From Sorangium cellulosum So0157-2 (lineage in GTDB: Bacteria; Myxococcota_A; Polyangia; Polyangiales; Polyangiaceae), in NCBI RefSeq assembly GCF_000418325.1, contig NC_021658.1:4451501-4515500 (forward strand): a stretch of DNA of 64,000 bases, given 5' to 3'. Shown in pieces: positions 43,739 through 51,912 of this stretch. Below the pieces are notes generated by a model that worked only from the letters and a program-made list of their open reading frames with translations, ran no database searches and was not told the origin of the DNA. How positions within the stretch are numbered: position 1 is the first letter of the stretch; each line of letters begins with the position of its first letter. The position numbers were made by a program, and so were the translations under genes.

Positions 43739-44623
43739 TTGCACGGGAAAAATTCCATAAAGATCCTTGTCACAGGCGCGACCGGCACCGTCGGCCGCGA
43801 GATCGTCAAGCAACTCGCCGAGGGCGGTCACCACGTCGGCGCGCTGAGCCGCAATCCGGGGAGGGCGAAGTTCCCCGACGGCGTCGAGGCCGTGGCCGGC
43901 GATCTGGCCGCGCCGGAGACGTTCGCGGCCGCCTTCGAGGGCGTCGAGGCGCTGCACCTGATCAACTTCGGCGGCGACGACTGCGCGAAGCTGCAGACGG
44001 GGGAGCAGCTCGTCGCGCTCGCGAGGCAGGCCGGGGTGCGGCGGATCACGATGCTGCTCGGCGGCTCGTCCACGCCGCTCGACGCGGCGGTCGCCGCCGG
44101 CGGGATCGGATGGACCTTCCTTCAGCCGGTGGAGTTCATGGCGAACCACCTCGAGTGGGCGGCGTCGATCCGCGACGAGGGGATTGTGCGCGAGCCGTTC
44201 TGCGACCGGCGGAGCGCGGTGGTCCACGAGGCCGACATCGCCGCTGTCGCTGTCGCGGCGCTGACCCAGGACGGCCACGCCGGGAAGAAGTACACGCTCA
44301 CCGGGCCGGAGGTGCTCAGCGTGCGCGAGAAGATCGGCCTCATCGCCGCCGCCGCCGGGCGCGAGATCCAGCTCGTCGAGCTGACGGAGCAGCAGGCGCG
44401 CGAGCGGTGGGCGGCGGCGGGGTTCTCGCCCGAAGCCATCGAGTTCTTCGTCGAGATCCACGGAAGCACGCCGAAGATCGGCTACACGGTCGTCCCGACC
44501 GTCGCGCGGGTGACCGGGCGGCCGGCCCGCACGTTCGCGCGGTGGGCCCGAGAGCACGCGGCGGCGTTCGCGGGGAGCCCAGGGCGGCGGAGCCGGCGAG
44601 GGGCTCGGGTAAGCGTCACCTGA
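43739..44623 (+). CDS. NmrA-like NAD(P)-binding protein
   Basis: About 294 residues. The Rossmann start is IKILVTGATGTVGREIVKQLAEGGHHVGALSRNPGRA (split in reading), followed by VEAVAGDLAAPETFAAAFEGVEALHLINF and the loop MLLGGSST. This is the atypical short-chain dehydrogenase/NmrA family, which bind NAD(P) and act as redox sensors or reductases (QorB-like); the substrate-side segment FLQPVEFMANHLEWAASIRDEG matches. No ATG is available at the expected point: TTG 43739 is the nearest usable start, nine codons before the first strand ends, and ATA 43757 stands where family members have ATG. The start is therefore uncertain and may have been mutated along with the upstream scar. Confidence 0.8.
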   Translation: MHGKNSIKILVTGATGTVGREIVKQLAEGGHHVGALSRNPGRAKFPDGVEAVAGDLAAPETFAAAFEGVEALHLINFGGDDCAKLQTGEQLVALARQAGVRRITMLLGGSSTPLDAAVAAGGIGWTFLQPVEFMANHLEWAASIRDEGIVREPFCDRRSAVVHEADIAAVAVAALTQDGHAGKKYTLTGPEVLSVREKIGLIAAAAGREIQLVELTEQQARERWAAAGFSPEAIEFFVEIHGSTPKIGYTVVPTVARVTGRPARTFARWAREHAAAFAGSPGRRSRRGARVSVT

Positions 44624-44771
44624 CGAGCAAGAAGGCGGCGTGCGATGTCAGCCCCGGAGGGCGGCGCGCATAAGCCTCCATCGAATACGGGGAGGCGGCC
44701 GGGGCCCGCGGGGCGGGAGCGGCTGAGCGCCACCTCACGACCGTCAACACAGCACGAAAGTGGACCTCATC

Positions 44772-45146
44772 ATGATGCGAAACCGATTCCATGTAGCACG
44801 CTCCCTCGTCGCGGTCTCAACGCTGTCCGGGCTCGCCGCGGCGTGCTCCAGCGCCGATCCGGAGCCGGAGCAGTCCGAGATGGATCTGTCCGAAGCGGAG
44901 CTGTGGGAGACGAGCGCGCCCCTGGAGCGCGGCGACGCCGAGACGCGCGCCGAGGCCGACGTGGCGCTCGCGGAGGTGCGGCTCAGCCTCACCCACACCG
45001 TCAAATTCACCGAGAGCGCCGACGGCTCGCTCGACGCGATGCGCCGGGACCTCGCCGCCGCTGCTGCTCAGGCGCAGTCCCGCAAACGCCTATTCGTTGG
45101 ACTGCGCCGGGACCTCGCCGCCGCTGCTTCGAACGTCACGGAGTGA
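44772..45146 (+). CDS. Small lipoprotein with duplicated RRDLAAAA segment
   Basis: 124 residues from ATG 44772 (GTG 44760 and ATG 44775 are alternatives). Signal peptide and lipobox SGLAAAC (Cys ~25), an acidic Glu/Asp-rich region, then a C-terminal part with MRRDLAAAAAQAQ and, 21 residues on, LRRDLAAAASNVTE. At DNA level a 26-bp sequence is repeated exactly at 45040-45065 and 45103-45128, a 63-bp in-frame duplication. It ends 3 bp before the HDO enzyme gene and is surely co-transcribed with it. I do not recognise a family. A role as a substrate, precursor or envelope partner of the following enzymes is open. Confidence 0.55.
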   Translation: MMRNRFHVARSLVAVSTLSGLAAACSSADPEPEQSEMDLSEAELWETSAPLERGDAETRAEADVALAEVRLSLTHTVKFTESADGSLDAMRRDLAAAAAQAQSRKRLFVGLRRDLAAAASNVTE

Positions 45147-45149
45147 ACC

Positions 45150-45854
45150 ATGGAACTTGCGACGAACATCGAGCCGCGGCCGGGCGCCGTGGTCAGTGAG
45201 GTTGAGCAGCGGCTCGGGCATCTGATGATGCGCCACCACCCGTTCTTTCAGCGCGCCGACGCCAAAGACCCTCGGTTCTTGCGCACGATGTTGCAGCTCG
45301 GCTTCGAGTTCAGCGAGGTGCTGGGCCGCTACCTCACTCTGCTGGCGCACCGGCTGTGGGACACCAACAAGCCCGTGGTCAGCATTCTCGTGAGCCAGGT
45401 GCACGACGAGCTCGGCCGGGGCAAGTTCACCGACGACGGCCACCCCAACCTGTACCGCGACATGGTCAAGGGGCTCGAGGCTTGGGCCGACGGCGCGGCG
45501 ATGGAGTTCATGCGCGAGCCGCAGAAGCGGCTGATTCAAGAGCTGAAGCAGTGCCTCGGCTCGGACGACGTCGACCAGAGCCTCGGCGCCTACGTCGGCA
45601 CCGAGATCATCGCTTCGGACATCACCGTTCATATCAGCCAGGTGATGGGGCGGCTCGGGCTGTCGGAGGAGGCCATGCGCTGGTCGCAGTGCCACGCCGT
45701 CGTCGAGCTCGAGCACGTCCAGGGCATCTACGAGGTGCCCCACCACCTGCCCCAAGACCCCGAGCGGCTGCGCCAATTCTGGGGCGCGGCCGAAGAGATG
45801 ATGCGCGCCATGTGGCGGTACTTCGACGCGCTGAACCGCTTCTCGTTCGCCTGA
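45150..45854 (+). CDS. Heme-oxygenase-like iron enzyme (HDO/iron-containing redox enzyme family)
   Basis: 234 residues, all helical, no signal. The metal-site layout of the heme-oxygenase-like oxidase superfamily is visible: SQVHDELGRGKFTDDGHPNL gives Glu87 and His98; TEIIASDITVHI gives Glu152; CHAVVELEHVQGIYEV gives His182, Glu186 and His189. Members include UndA, CADD and PqqC-like enzymes that use one or two irons and O2 for oxidation, C-C cleavage or amine chemistry. The opening RHHPFFQRAD is also typical. It starts 3 bp after the small lipoprotein and is followed, after 253 bp with a Fur-like box, by the UbiA and FAD/cyclase genes. A role in an oxygen-dependent step on the same product is inferred. 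Confidence 0.65.
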   Translation: MELATNIEPRPGAVVSEVEQRLGHLMMRHHPFFQRADAKDPRFLRTMLQLGFEFSEVLGRYLTLLAHRLWDTNKPVVSILVSQVHDELGRGKFTDDGHPNLYRDMVKGLEAWADGAAMEFMREPQKRLIQELKQCLGSDDVDQSLGAYVGTEIIASDITVHISQVMGRLGLSEEAMRWSQCHAVVELEHVQGIYEVPHHLPQDPERLRQFWGAAEEMMRAMWRYFDALNRFSFA

Positions 45855-45958
45855 GACCTCGGCCGGCGGGGCCGGCGAAGTGCGATGGGCCGCGCACCTG
45901 CGCGAGCGACTGCGCGCCACGCGCGACATAATCGCGATTGCTCGCATCAAATTGAGTA

Positions 45959-45978
45959 TGAAAATGAGAATTTATTTT
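45959..45978 (+). promoter_or_regulatory. Fur-box-like sequence in an AT-rich leader
   Basis: TGAAAATGAGAATTTATTTT matches 12 of 19 positions of the Escherichia coli Fur consensus when aligned over 45960-45978. It sits in a 60-bp AT-rich island (about 45930-46010) 130 bp upstream of the UbiA-type gene, in sharp contrast to the GC-rich surroundings. Iron control of the operon is a hypothesis. Confidence 0.35.
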
Positions 45979-46107
45979 GGACCGGATCCTAACGACCTTA
46001 AGAGCAAAACCGGCTTCGGCCGTTCGGGCGCCACGACCGCGGCTTCGTCGGCGTTCCGAACGACCATTGCGCAAAGCCCAGCCCGCCGCGCGCCTGGCAG
46101 GACCACC

Positions 46108-47094
46108 ATGCCGACTTCCTCGCTCCATTCGCCGCCTTCCGTTACCGTTTCGCGCCCCACGAGCGCCGCGCGCCCGACCCCTGCCTTTCTCGGGCTGTGG
46201 CGCGCGGCGCGTTGGAAGAAAAACCTGCCGCTCACCCTTCTCCTCTTCGGCGGCATGCTGGTCTCGCCCGCGCCCGTCGACGCCGGCGCCGCCGCCGTCG
46301 CGCTGCTCACGTTGCTCGCGAGCTCCGCGTTCATGACCCACGTCAACGTCCTCACCGACGCCGAGCTCGACGCGAGCGCCAAGCCCGAGCTCTACCGCTG
46401 GCTGTCGGTGAGCCGCACCTTCACCGTCCGCGCCATGGCGGCCGAGCTCTTGGCGAGCGCGGCCGGCATCGGCTGGCTGCTGGCCCGGGGGCGCGCCTTG
46501 GCCGGCCTCGGGCTCGGCGCGTTTCTCGCGCTGACGGTGCTTTATTCCTACAATTACCTGTCGCCCGGCGCCGCGGCCGCCAGGCGCTTGAAGGCGTACT
46601 GGTGGGGGCACCTTCTGACCTGCCTGGTCAGCTACTTCGCCCTCTGGGGCGCGGGCCTCGGCCTGCACACCTCGGGCGACGCGCGCGCGCTGGCCGCGTG
46701 GGGCCCGGCCTTCTTGTTCGTCTCGCTGTCCGAGTACGCGGTGTTCCTCTCCGAGAGCGCCGTCGACGCCGCCGAGGAGCGGAGGGCGGGCCTCAAGACG
46801 CTCGCCGCGCTGCTCGGGCGCAGGGGCAGCAGCCTCGCCGCGGCCTTGCTCTGGCTCGCCGCCGCGGCGGGGCTCTCGCTCGCCGGCGCCCTCGCCAGCC
46901 CCGAGCAGCGCAGGCTCTTGCTCGTCTGCTTCGCGCCCGCCGTTCTCTGGCGGGGTAGCGTCGTCGCGCTGCTCGCGGCGCCGCTCGATCAACACCGAGA
47001 CCGCGTGCTGCGCTTGGCGGTACCCGACGTGACCTTCTTCGGGAGCCGGCTGCTGACCGTCGTCAGCCTCGTGGTGCTCGACGCCGCCTCGTAG
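46108..47094 (+). CDS. UbiA-superfamily prenyltransferase / terpene-cyclase-like membrane protein
   Basis: 328 residues with 8-9 hydrophobic helices. A Trp/Lys-rich start LWRAARWKKNLPLTLLLFGG matches UbiA enzymes. The first Asp-rich motif is NVLTDAELDASAKPELYRW, close to the NDxxDxxxD metal/diphosphate site; the second is SESAVDAAEERRAGLKTL, in place of DxxxD...GxKT. Both are slightly degenerate but keep the acidic positions. UbiA proteins join a prenyl chain to an aromatic or other acceptor, or, in the terpene-cyclase branch, cyclise a prenyl diphosphate. ATG 46108 has AGGA 6 nt upstream; the frame opens further up but through the Fur-like leader. Twenty-four bp separate it from the FAD-cyclase gene, so they form one transcript. 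Confidence 0.75.
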   Translation: MPTSSLHSPPSVTVSRPTSAARPTPAFLGLWRAARWKKNLPLTLLLFGGMLVSPAPVDAGAAAVALLTLLASSAFMTHVNVLTDAELDASAKPELYRWLSVSRTFTVRAMAAELLASAAGIGWLLARGRALAGLGLGAFLALTVLYSYNYLSPGAAAARRLKAYWWGHLLTCLVSYFALWGAGLGLHTSGDARALAAWGPAFLFVSLSEYAVFLSESAVDAAEERRAGLKTLAALLGRRGSSLAAALLWLAAAAGLSLAGALASPEQRRLLLVCFAPAVLWRGSVVALLAAPLDQHRDRVLRLAVPDVTFFGSRLLTVVSLVVLDAAS

Positions 47095-47118
47095 GCGAAA
47101 ACCTTGCGGGAGAATGAC

Positions 47119-49281
47119 GTGACACTCTTCGAACACGAGAACACGGGCCCCTATGACGTGGCCATCATCGGGGCCGGCCTGGCGGGCCTGGCGGCCGCGC
47201 ACGCGCTGCGCGACCGGAACATCATCGTCCTCGAGAAAGAGCCGCGCCCGGGGGGCCGCGTCTACACGAAGTCGGCGGGCGAGAGCTTCTACGACCTGGG
47301 CGCGGTGTTCGCCTACGACCCCGCGGCGGCGCCGATCGCCCTGCGGACGCCCGCGCTGCACCCCGAGAGCGAGCGCATCGGGCTCTTCGCCCAGGGCAAA
47401 GTTCACTACGGCATCTCGGTGAGAGAGTGCCTGCGCCAGCTCGACCTGGCGCCGCACGAACTCGACACGCTCGACGCGTTCGAAACCGACCCCGAGAAGG
47501 ACGCGAGCACCCTCTTGCCGGGCGCGTACCGGCACCTCAACAGCTTCTTTCGCCTCATTCACCCGGGCGATATGAGAGAGTACCTGCCGCAGCGGCAGCA
47601 CGACGCCTTCATCAAGTTTCCCACGCGGCACTACGAGACGGCGAACGGCTCGCTCGTCGAGGGGCTGGCGCGGCCGCTCGAGGACCGGCTCGAGACCGGC
47701 GTCGAGGTGCTCTCGCTGACCGAGAAGGGCGGCTCGGTCGAGGTGGTCTTCCGGCGCGGCGAAGAGACCCACACCCTCGCCGCCCGCGCCGTGGTGTGCA
47801 CGGCGCCGGCGCCGGTGGCGAGGCGGCTCGTCACCACCCTCACCAACGATCGGTGCCGGGTCTTCCTCGATTCGCTCCGGTACGGCGAAGGCACCGTGGT
47901 GGTGCTCGGCCTCGAGGGCGCCGACCTCGCCGACTTCAGCTACATCGTCACCCCCGACCTGCCGTTCAACACCGTCATCAAGCACCGGGGGCGAGACGGC
48001 AAGCCCGACACCCTCTTCGTGTACTACGTGGGCGAAGCGTCCGAGGCGCTGAGCGGCCTGCCGCACGAAGAGATCGTCCGCCGGACGCTCGAGCACGCCC
48101 GCGCGCTGAAGGTCGGCGCGCTCTCCGAGAAGACGCTCCGCTTCGCGGACGTGCACCGCTGGCCCATGGTAGGCCCTCGCATCTCGCCCGCGAGTTACGC
48201 CAAATGGACCGACTGGGAGGCCCGCGCCTGCGAGCGCATCTTCTTGGCCGGCGACTACGTCTTCGTCGAGCCAGACAACGTTCTGCCCTTCGGCACGACC
48301 CAGGCCTTGCAGTCTGGCAAGAGGGCGGCCGAGAGCGTGCGGGCGTACCTCGACGTGCCGGCCGAGGTCGAGGCGCTTCGCTCGCAGACCTTGATCGAGA
48401 CGACCATCTACCGACTGGCGGGCGAGCGGCCCGCGTTCGTTCAGACCAAGAGCGAGTGCAACATTTCTTACTACGGGCTACTGCTGCAGGCGAACCCGAG
48501 CCGGCCGCTCACCGAATATCTGCTGCAAAGCGCGCGCGAATCGCTGTGGGAGTATCAGGTTGGCTTCGGCGTGACGGCCGACGACAGCCTGCTCGTCTTG
48601 GAGGGCCTGGTCGCGGCGGGCGTGGGCCGCGACGTACTTCAGCCGAAGCTAGACCGCCTGGTCGAGCTCTTTTACTCTCGGTCGCAAGGCGCGTTTCACA
48701 GCCTGTCGGAGCGCCGGGCCGAGATCAAAGGGTGCGCGCAGGGGCTCGCCGACTACTGGCTCGGGCCCTCCGTGTACGTGTCGGCCCACGCCGGCCACCT
48801 CTTGCACCGCGTCGCGCCCGAGCGCTACGCGCAAGAAGTCGGCGCCTGCACGCAGTACGTCGCGGGGCTGCAAGAGCCGGAAGGCTACTGGAGCAGCATT
48901 TGGTTCTCTTCGAAGTTCGTGACGACGCTGCACGCCGCCAAGCTCTTGGGCATTCACGGCGAGAGGTACCGCCCCCAGCTATGGCGGGCGACCGCCTTCA
49001 TTCTCGCGACCCAGGGCCACGACGGCAGCTGGGGCGAGACGGTGCTCGAGACCTCGGCGGCGGTGCTCGCGCTCGAAGCCCTGGGCGAAGCGGGCACGGC
49101 CGCCCTCCGGAAGGCAAAATCGTGGCTTCGCGCGCGCAAAAAGCACGACGGCTGGGAGGGCGAGCCCATGCTCTATTACTGGTTCGAGACGGGCCCCGCC
49201 GAGAAGATGTTCTTTCACTGCCGAGACAAGGGGGCCGTCACCTCCGCCTGGGCCACCCTCGCGCTGGCGAACCCAGCGTAA
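47119..49281 (+). CDS. FAD oxidoreductase fused to terpene-cyclase/prenyltransferase-like alpha-barrel
   Basis: 720 residues from GTG 47119 (CGGGAG 6 nt before). N-terminal ~415: amine-oxidase/desaturase-type flavoprotein with dinucleotide motif VAIIGAGLAGLAAAHAL, LEKEPRPGGRVYTKS, the NGSLVEGLARPLEDRL segment and the C-terminal FAD motif IFLAGDYVFVEPDNVLPFGTTQALQSGKRAAE. C-terminal ~290: an alpha-helical barrel with VTADDSLLVLEGLVAAG, EGYWSSIWFSSKFVTTLHAAKLLG and QGHDGSWGETVLETSAAVLAL, the QW-like and TxxALLAL patterns of squalene cyclases and prenyltransferases. VTADDS stands where a class II cyclase has DxDD (first Asp replaced). The fusion suggests a substrate oxidised or desaturated and then cyclised in one protein. 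I know no characterised protein of this layout. Confidence 0.7.
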   Translation: MTLFEHENTGPYDVAIIGAGLAGLAAAHALRDRNIIVLEKEPRPGGRVYTKSAGESFYDLGAVFAYDPAAAPIALRTPALHPESERIGLFAQGKVHYGISVRECLRQLDLAPHELDTLDAFETDPEKDASTLLPGAYRHLNSFFRLIHPGDMREYLPQRQHDAFIKFPTRHYETANGSLVEGLARPLEDRLETGVEVLSLTEKGGSVEVVFRRGEETHTLAARAVVCTAPAPVARRLVTTLTNDRCRVFLDSLRYGEGTVVVLGLEGADLADFSYIVTPDLPFNTVIKHRGRDGKPDTLFVYYVGEASEALSGLPHEEIVRRTLEHARALKVGALSEKTLRFADVHRWPMVGPRISPASYAKWTDWEARACERIFLAGDYVFVEPDNVLPFGTTQALQSGKRAAESVRAYLDVPAEVEALRSQTLIETTIYRLAGERPAFVQTKSECNISYYGLLLQANPSRPLTEYLLQSARESLWEYQVGFGVTADDSLLVLEGLVAAGVGRDVLQPKLDRLVELFYSRSQGAFHSLSERRAEIKGCAQGLADYWLGPSVYVSAHAGHLLHRVAPERYAQEVGACTQYVAGLQEPEGYWSSIWFSSKFVTTLHAAKLLGIHGERYRPQLWRATAFILATQGHDGSWGETVLETSAAVLALEALGEAGTAALRKAKSWLRARKKHDGWEGEPMLYYWFETGPAEKMFFHCRDKGAVTSAWATLALANPA

Positions 49282-49538
49282 CGCCGCACGTCACGCGCGG
49301 GGGCGCGCGCGACGCCGCGTTCGACGACCCGAGAGCGAGGCGCCCCCGGCCAGCGTGGTATAGACAATATTACACAGCCGAGTGAACTCGTTGGATCTGT
49401 TGTCCCCTCACTCTGCCGGCCCAACGATGCTGCCGTCAGGCGGGAGAACCGTCGGGGTGGCGTAGCGAGCCCCAGCCCTCCGCATAGCCGCCAGACCGTG
49501 CCGCGACCTTCGCCGAGCGATGTCAAGCGGGCACGCCG

Positions 49539-51191
49539 CTACGGAACCTCGACGGCACCCAGATCGCACGCGGTGGTATCGCGCGGCTGCCCTCGTTGGT
49601 CCACAGGTTCGCAGCCCGCTCCGGCTCCCAGCACGGGGCTGCCCGCGCCGGGCAGCATCGTGAAGGTGATACCTCCGTTATCGGCAGGATCCGCCAACTT
49701 CGGGTCGGCGGCGGTTGGATTGGAGATGCACGGATCCGACCCCACGCCCTTGAAGTCGGTCACCCACTGAAGGACGTGGTCGCCGGTACCCGTCGCGGAG
49801 CAACTATAGGCCTGGCCCCAGGGATTGCCCGCCTTGTTGTCGGCGAACACCGTGTTCTTGAAAACCCAATCGCTGCCACCGAAGAGAGCGCCACCGTGCC
49901 CCTTGGCGAAGTTCTTCGCGAAGGTCACGTTGTTCACGCGCAGCTTGTCCCCGAAGATCGCGCCGCCGTAGCCGTCCGTGGCCTTGTTCGAGTAGAACGT
50001 GGAGTCGGTGATGGTGCAGGTCGGGTCGCAGTCGAGGTAGAGCCCCCCGCCGTGAGTCTCGCCGATGTTGGAGAGGAAGCTCGTGCCTTTGATGGTGATC
50101 TCGCCATTGCTGACGCGCATGCCGCCGCCCAGGGCCACGCCGGTGCCACCTGAGTCCTTGCCGAGCGTGTTCCCTTCGACGGTGCAGCGGTCGATGATGA
50201 CCTTGTCCGGCGGATACACCCACAAAAACGCCGCGCCCCCTGCCCCATAAGCCTCGTTGTTCTGGAACCGGCTTCCGCAGATCTCGACCGTGCCTCCCGC
50301 GGTATCGACCCCGTCGTGCGGGTTCCTGTACGCGGGGTCCAATGCTCCATCGGTTCCGATGGCGCCCCCGTTGGAGTCAACGAAGGCGGAGTTGTCGGTG
50401 AACTCAGAATTCACGATGTGCAAGGGCGACCACAGGCTGTAGATGGCCCCGCCATACCCGGACTTGTTGCGTCGGAACTGACTCGCCACGACCGTCAGCG
50501 AGCTGCCCGTCCAGACCCCGATGGCCCCTCCGGCAGTACCCGCGGTGTTGTCCTCGAACGTGCAACCGATCACCTCCACGTTGCTCCTCCACTCTCCCTT
50601 CACGGCTCCTCCGTTGCTGTCGTCCGGAGCCTTGCCGTTGATGAAGCTCAGATTGCGCACGGACAGCTTGTTGGTCACGATGAAGATCCGTGACGTCCCG
50701 CCGCCGTCGAGGGTGATTTTCCCCTCCCCATCGACGACCGTCTCGGCGTCGACCTGGATTGGAGTCGAGATCGCGATCGTCACCGGGGAATCCCCGCAAT
50801 TGAAGGTGACGTGTCCACCTGCAGTGACGGCCTGGCTCAGAGCGTCGGCCGTGCAGCTCGCGGCCGTCCCGTCGCCCACGACCTTTTTGGATGCAGGGAG
50901 CGCCCACGGGGTTGGCTCGTCGCAGCTCTGCCCAGGCACGGACGCGTCGCCGGATGCCGTGCTGCCGCCGGCACCACCGTCGGTGGCCACGCCGCCGGCA
51001 CCCGCGTCGGTGGCCACGCCGCCGGCACCCGCGTCGGTGGCCACGCCGCCGGCTACCGCCTTGGCGGCTACGCCGTCGGATCCGCCAGTCGCGCCATCGC
51101 TTCCGGCAGCAGAGTCCTCGCCCTGCGACCCGCACGCGCCAGTGGTCAGGACGACAGCAAAAGCATAAGTTTGCACACGAACAATACGCAT
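49539..51191 (-). CDS. Beta-helix surface lipoprotein with polymorphic repeat linker
   Basis: 550 residues. Signal and lipobox VVLTTGAC, then a linker with repeats AGGVATDAG (three to four copies, DNA about 50990-51060). The rest is a right-handed beta-helix made of the repeat pattern SNGGAIG..., NGGAVKGEW, GYGGAIYSLW, GAGGAAFLW, HGGGLYLD, GYGGAIFGD, GHGGALFGG, each with an NN/DN turn. GGAI and FxxN repeats of this sort are known from polymorphic outer-membrane (Pmp-like) and secreted adhesin proteins. It ends in the GxPVLGAGAGCEPVDQRG cap, then DLGAVE. Start ATG 51191 has AAGGAGG with 5-nt spacing. A role in adhesion or in binding polymers is inferred. Confidence 0.82.
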   Translation of the reverse strand: MRIVRVQTYAFAVVLTTGACGSQGEDSAAGSDGATGGSDGVAAKAVAGGVATDAGAGGVATDAGAGGVATDGGAGGSTASGDASVPGQSCDEPTPWALPASKKVVGDGTAASCTADALSQAVTAGGHVTFNCGDSPVTIAISTPIQVDAETVVDGEGKITLDGGGTSRIFIVTNKLSVRNLSFINGKAPDDSNGGAVKGEWRSNVEVIGCTFEDNTAGTAGGAIGVWTGSSLTVVASQFRRNKSGYGGAIYSLWSPLHIVNSEFTDNSAFVDSNGGAIGTDGALDPAYRNPHDGVDTAGGTVEICGSRFQNNEAYGAGGAAFLWVYPPDKVIIDRCTVEGNTLGKDSGGTGVALGGGMRVSNGEITIKGTSFLSNIGETHGGGLYLDCDPTCTITDSTFYSNKATDGYGGAIFGDKLRVNNVTFAKNFAKGHGGALFGGSDWVFKNTVFADNKAGNPWGQAYSCSATGTGDHVLQWVTDFKGVGSDPCISNPTAADPKLADPADNGGITFTMLPGAGSPVLGAGAGCEPVDQRGQPRDTTACDLGAVEVP

Positions 51192-51471
51192 ATAAGCCTC
51201 CTTACGGCGCACTCTCTTTACTCTTTGTCTCGCTGCGAGGGTATGGGAAGTGCGGCACCGCCCATGACCGGCCCCGTCGTGCGTGGATGTCGGGCGATGG
51301 ACGCGAGTCAGCTGCACGCGCGCCGCATCCCCGCAAGCTATGGAGTGAAGGCGACCTCTTCAATGGGTGGATAGATTGTTGATATAGCGTCGCATTTCCA
51401 GGAGGGGGGCGGATCGTAGAAAGTTCTATACGTGTCGCCCCGCCTGCCGACCTGGCTGACCGTGTCAGCCG

Positions 51472-51912
51472 GTGTGGCGCCGGGTGGGCGAGCTGGCGGT
51501 CGCGCTGCCGCAACCAGCCGTTGACCTGCTGGTTTTCGCGGACGGCTCGCTGTGGCTGGCGGGGCCCGAGACCGTGGCCCGGACCGGGAGCCTGCCGGAG
51601 CCGTTGACGGGCGTACGGCTGCGGCCGGGAACGTGCGCCTCGGTGTTGGGCATCGGGGCGGACGAGGTATCCCTGGACGGAATGCCGCTGCCTGGCTTCG
51701 ACGATCCTTTCCAGGCGCCACGGCAGCCGGCACGCTCGCCCGACCGGGCGATACCTCGGGTGATCCAGGCCATGCACGCCGCGCCCGGCGCGCCGGTCGC
51801 GCAGCACGCGGCCGCGGTGGGGTTGTCCGAGCGGCAGCTGCGGCGGCGGTTCCTGGTGGCCGGGCGCCGAACTCCATCTGAGCCGCGGGCGGGTCGTTCC
51901 GGGCCGCTATGA
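51472..51912 (+). pseudogene. AraC-type regulator remnant
   Basis: About 146 codons retain the sensor region of an AraC regulator, for example AVDLLVFADGSLWLAGPET and GVRLRPGTCASVLGIGADEV, then the first helix-turn-helix helix SERQLRRRFLVA. After this point the usual second half of the DNA-binding domain (VGYGPK) is replaced by RTPSEPRAGRSGPL and a stop. The N-terminal ~30 residues are also missing. It is probably inactive, broken by the transposase-like remnant that overlaps its end. Confidence 0.6.

Noticed and set aside
45634..48156. Minus-strand open frame of 840 codons over the UbiA and FAD genes
   Set aside because: Arg/Gly/Glu-rich antisense sequence without any motif.
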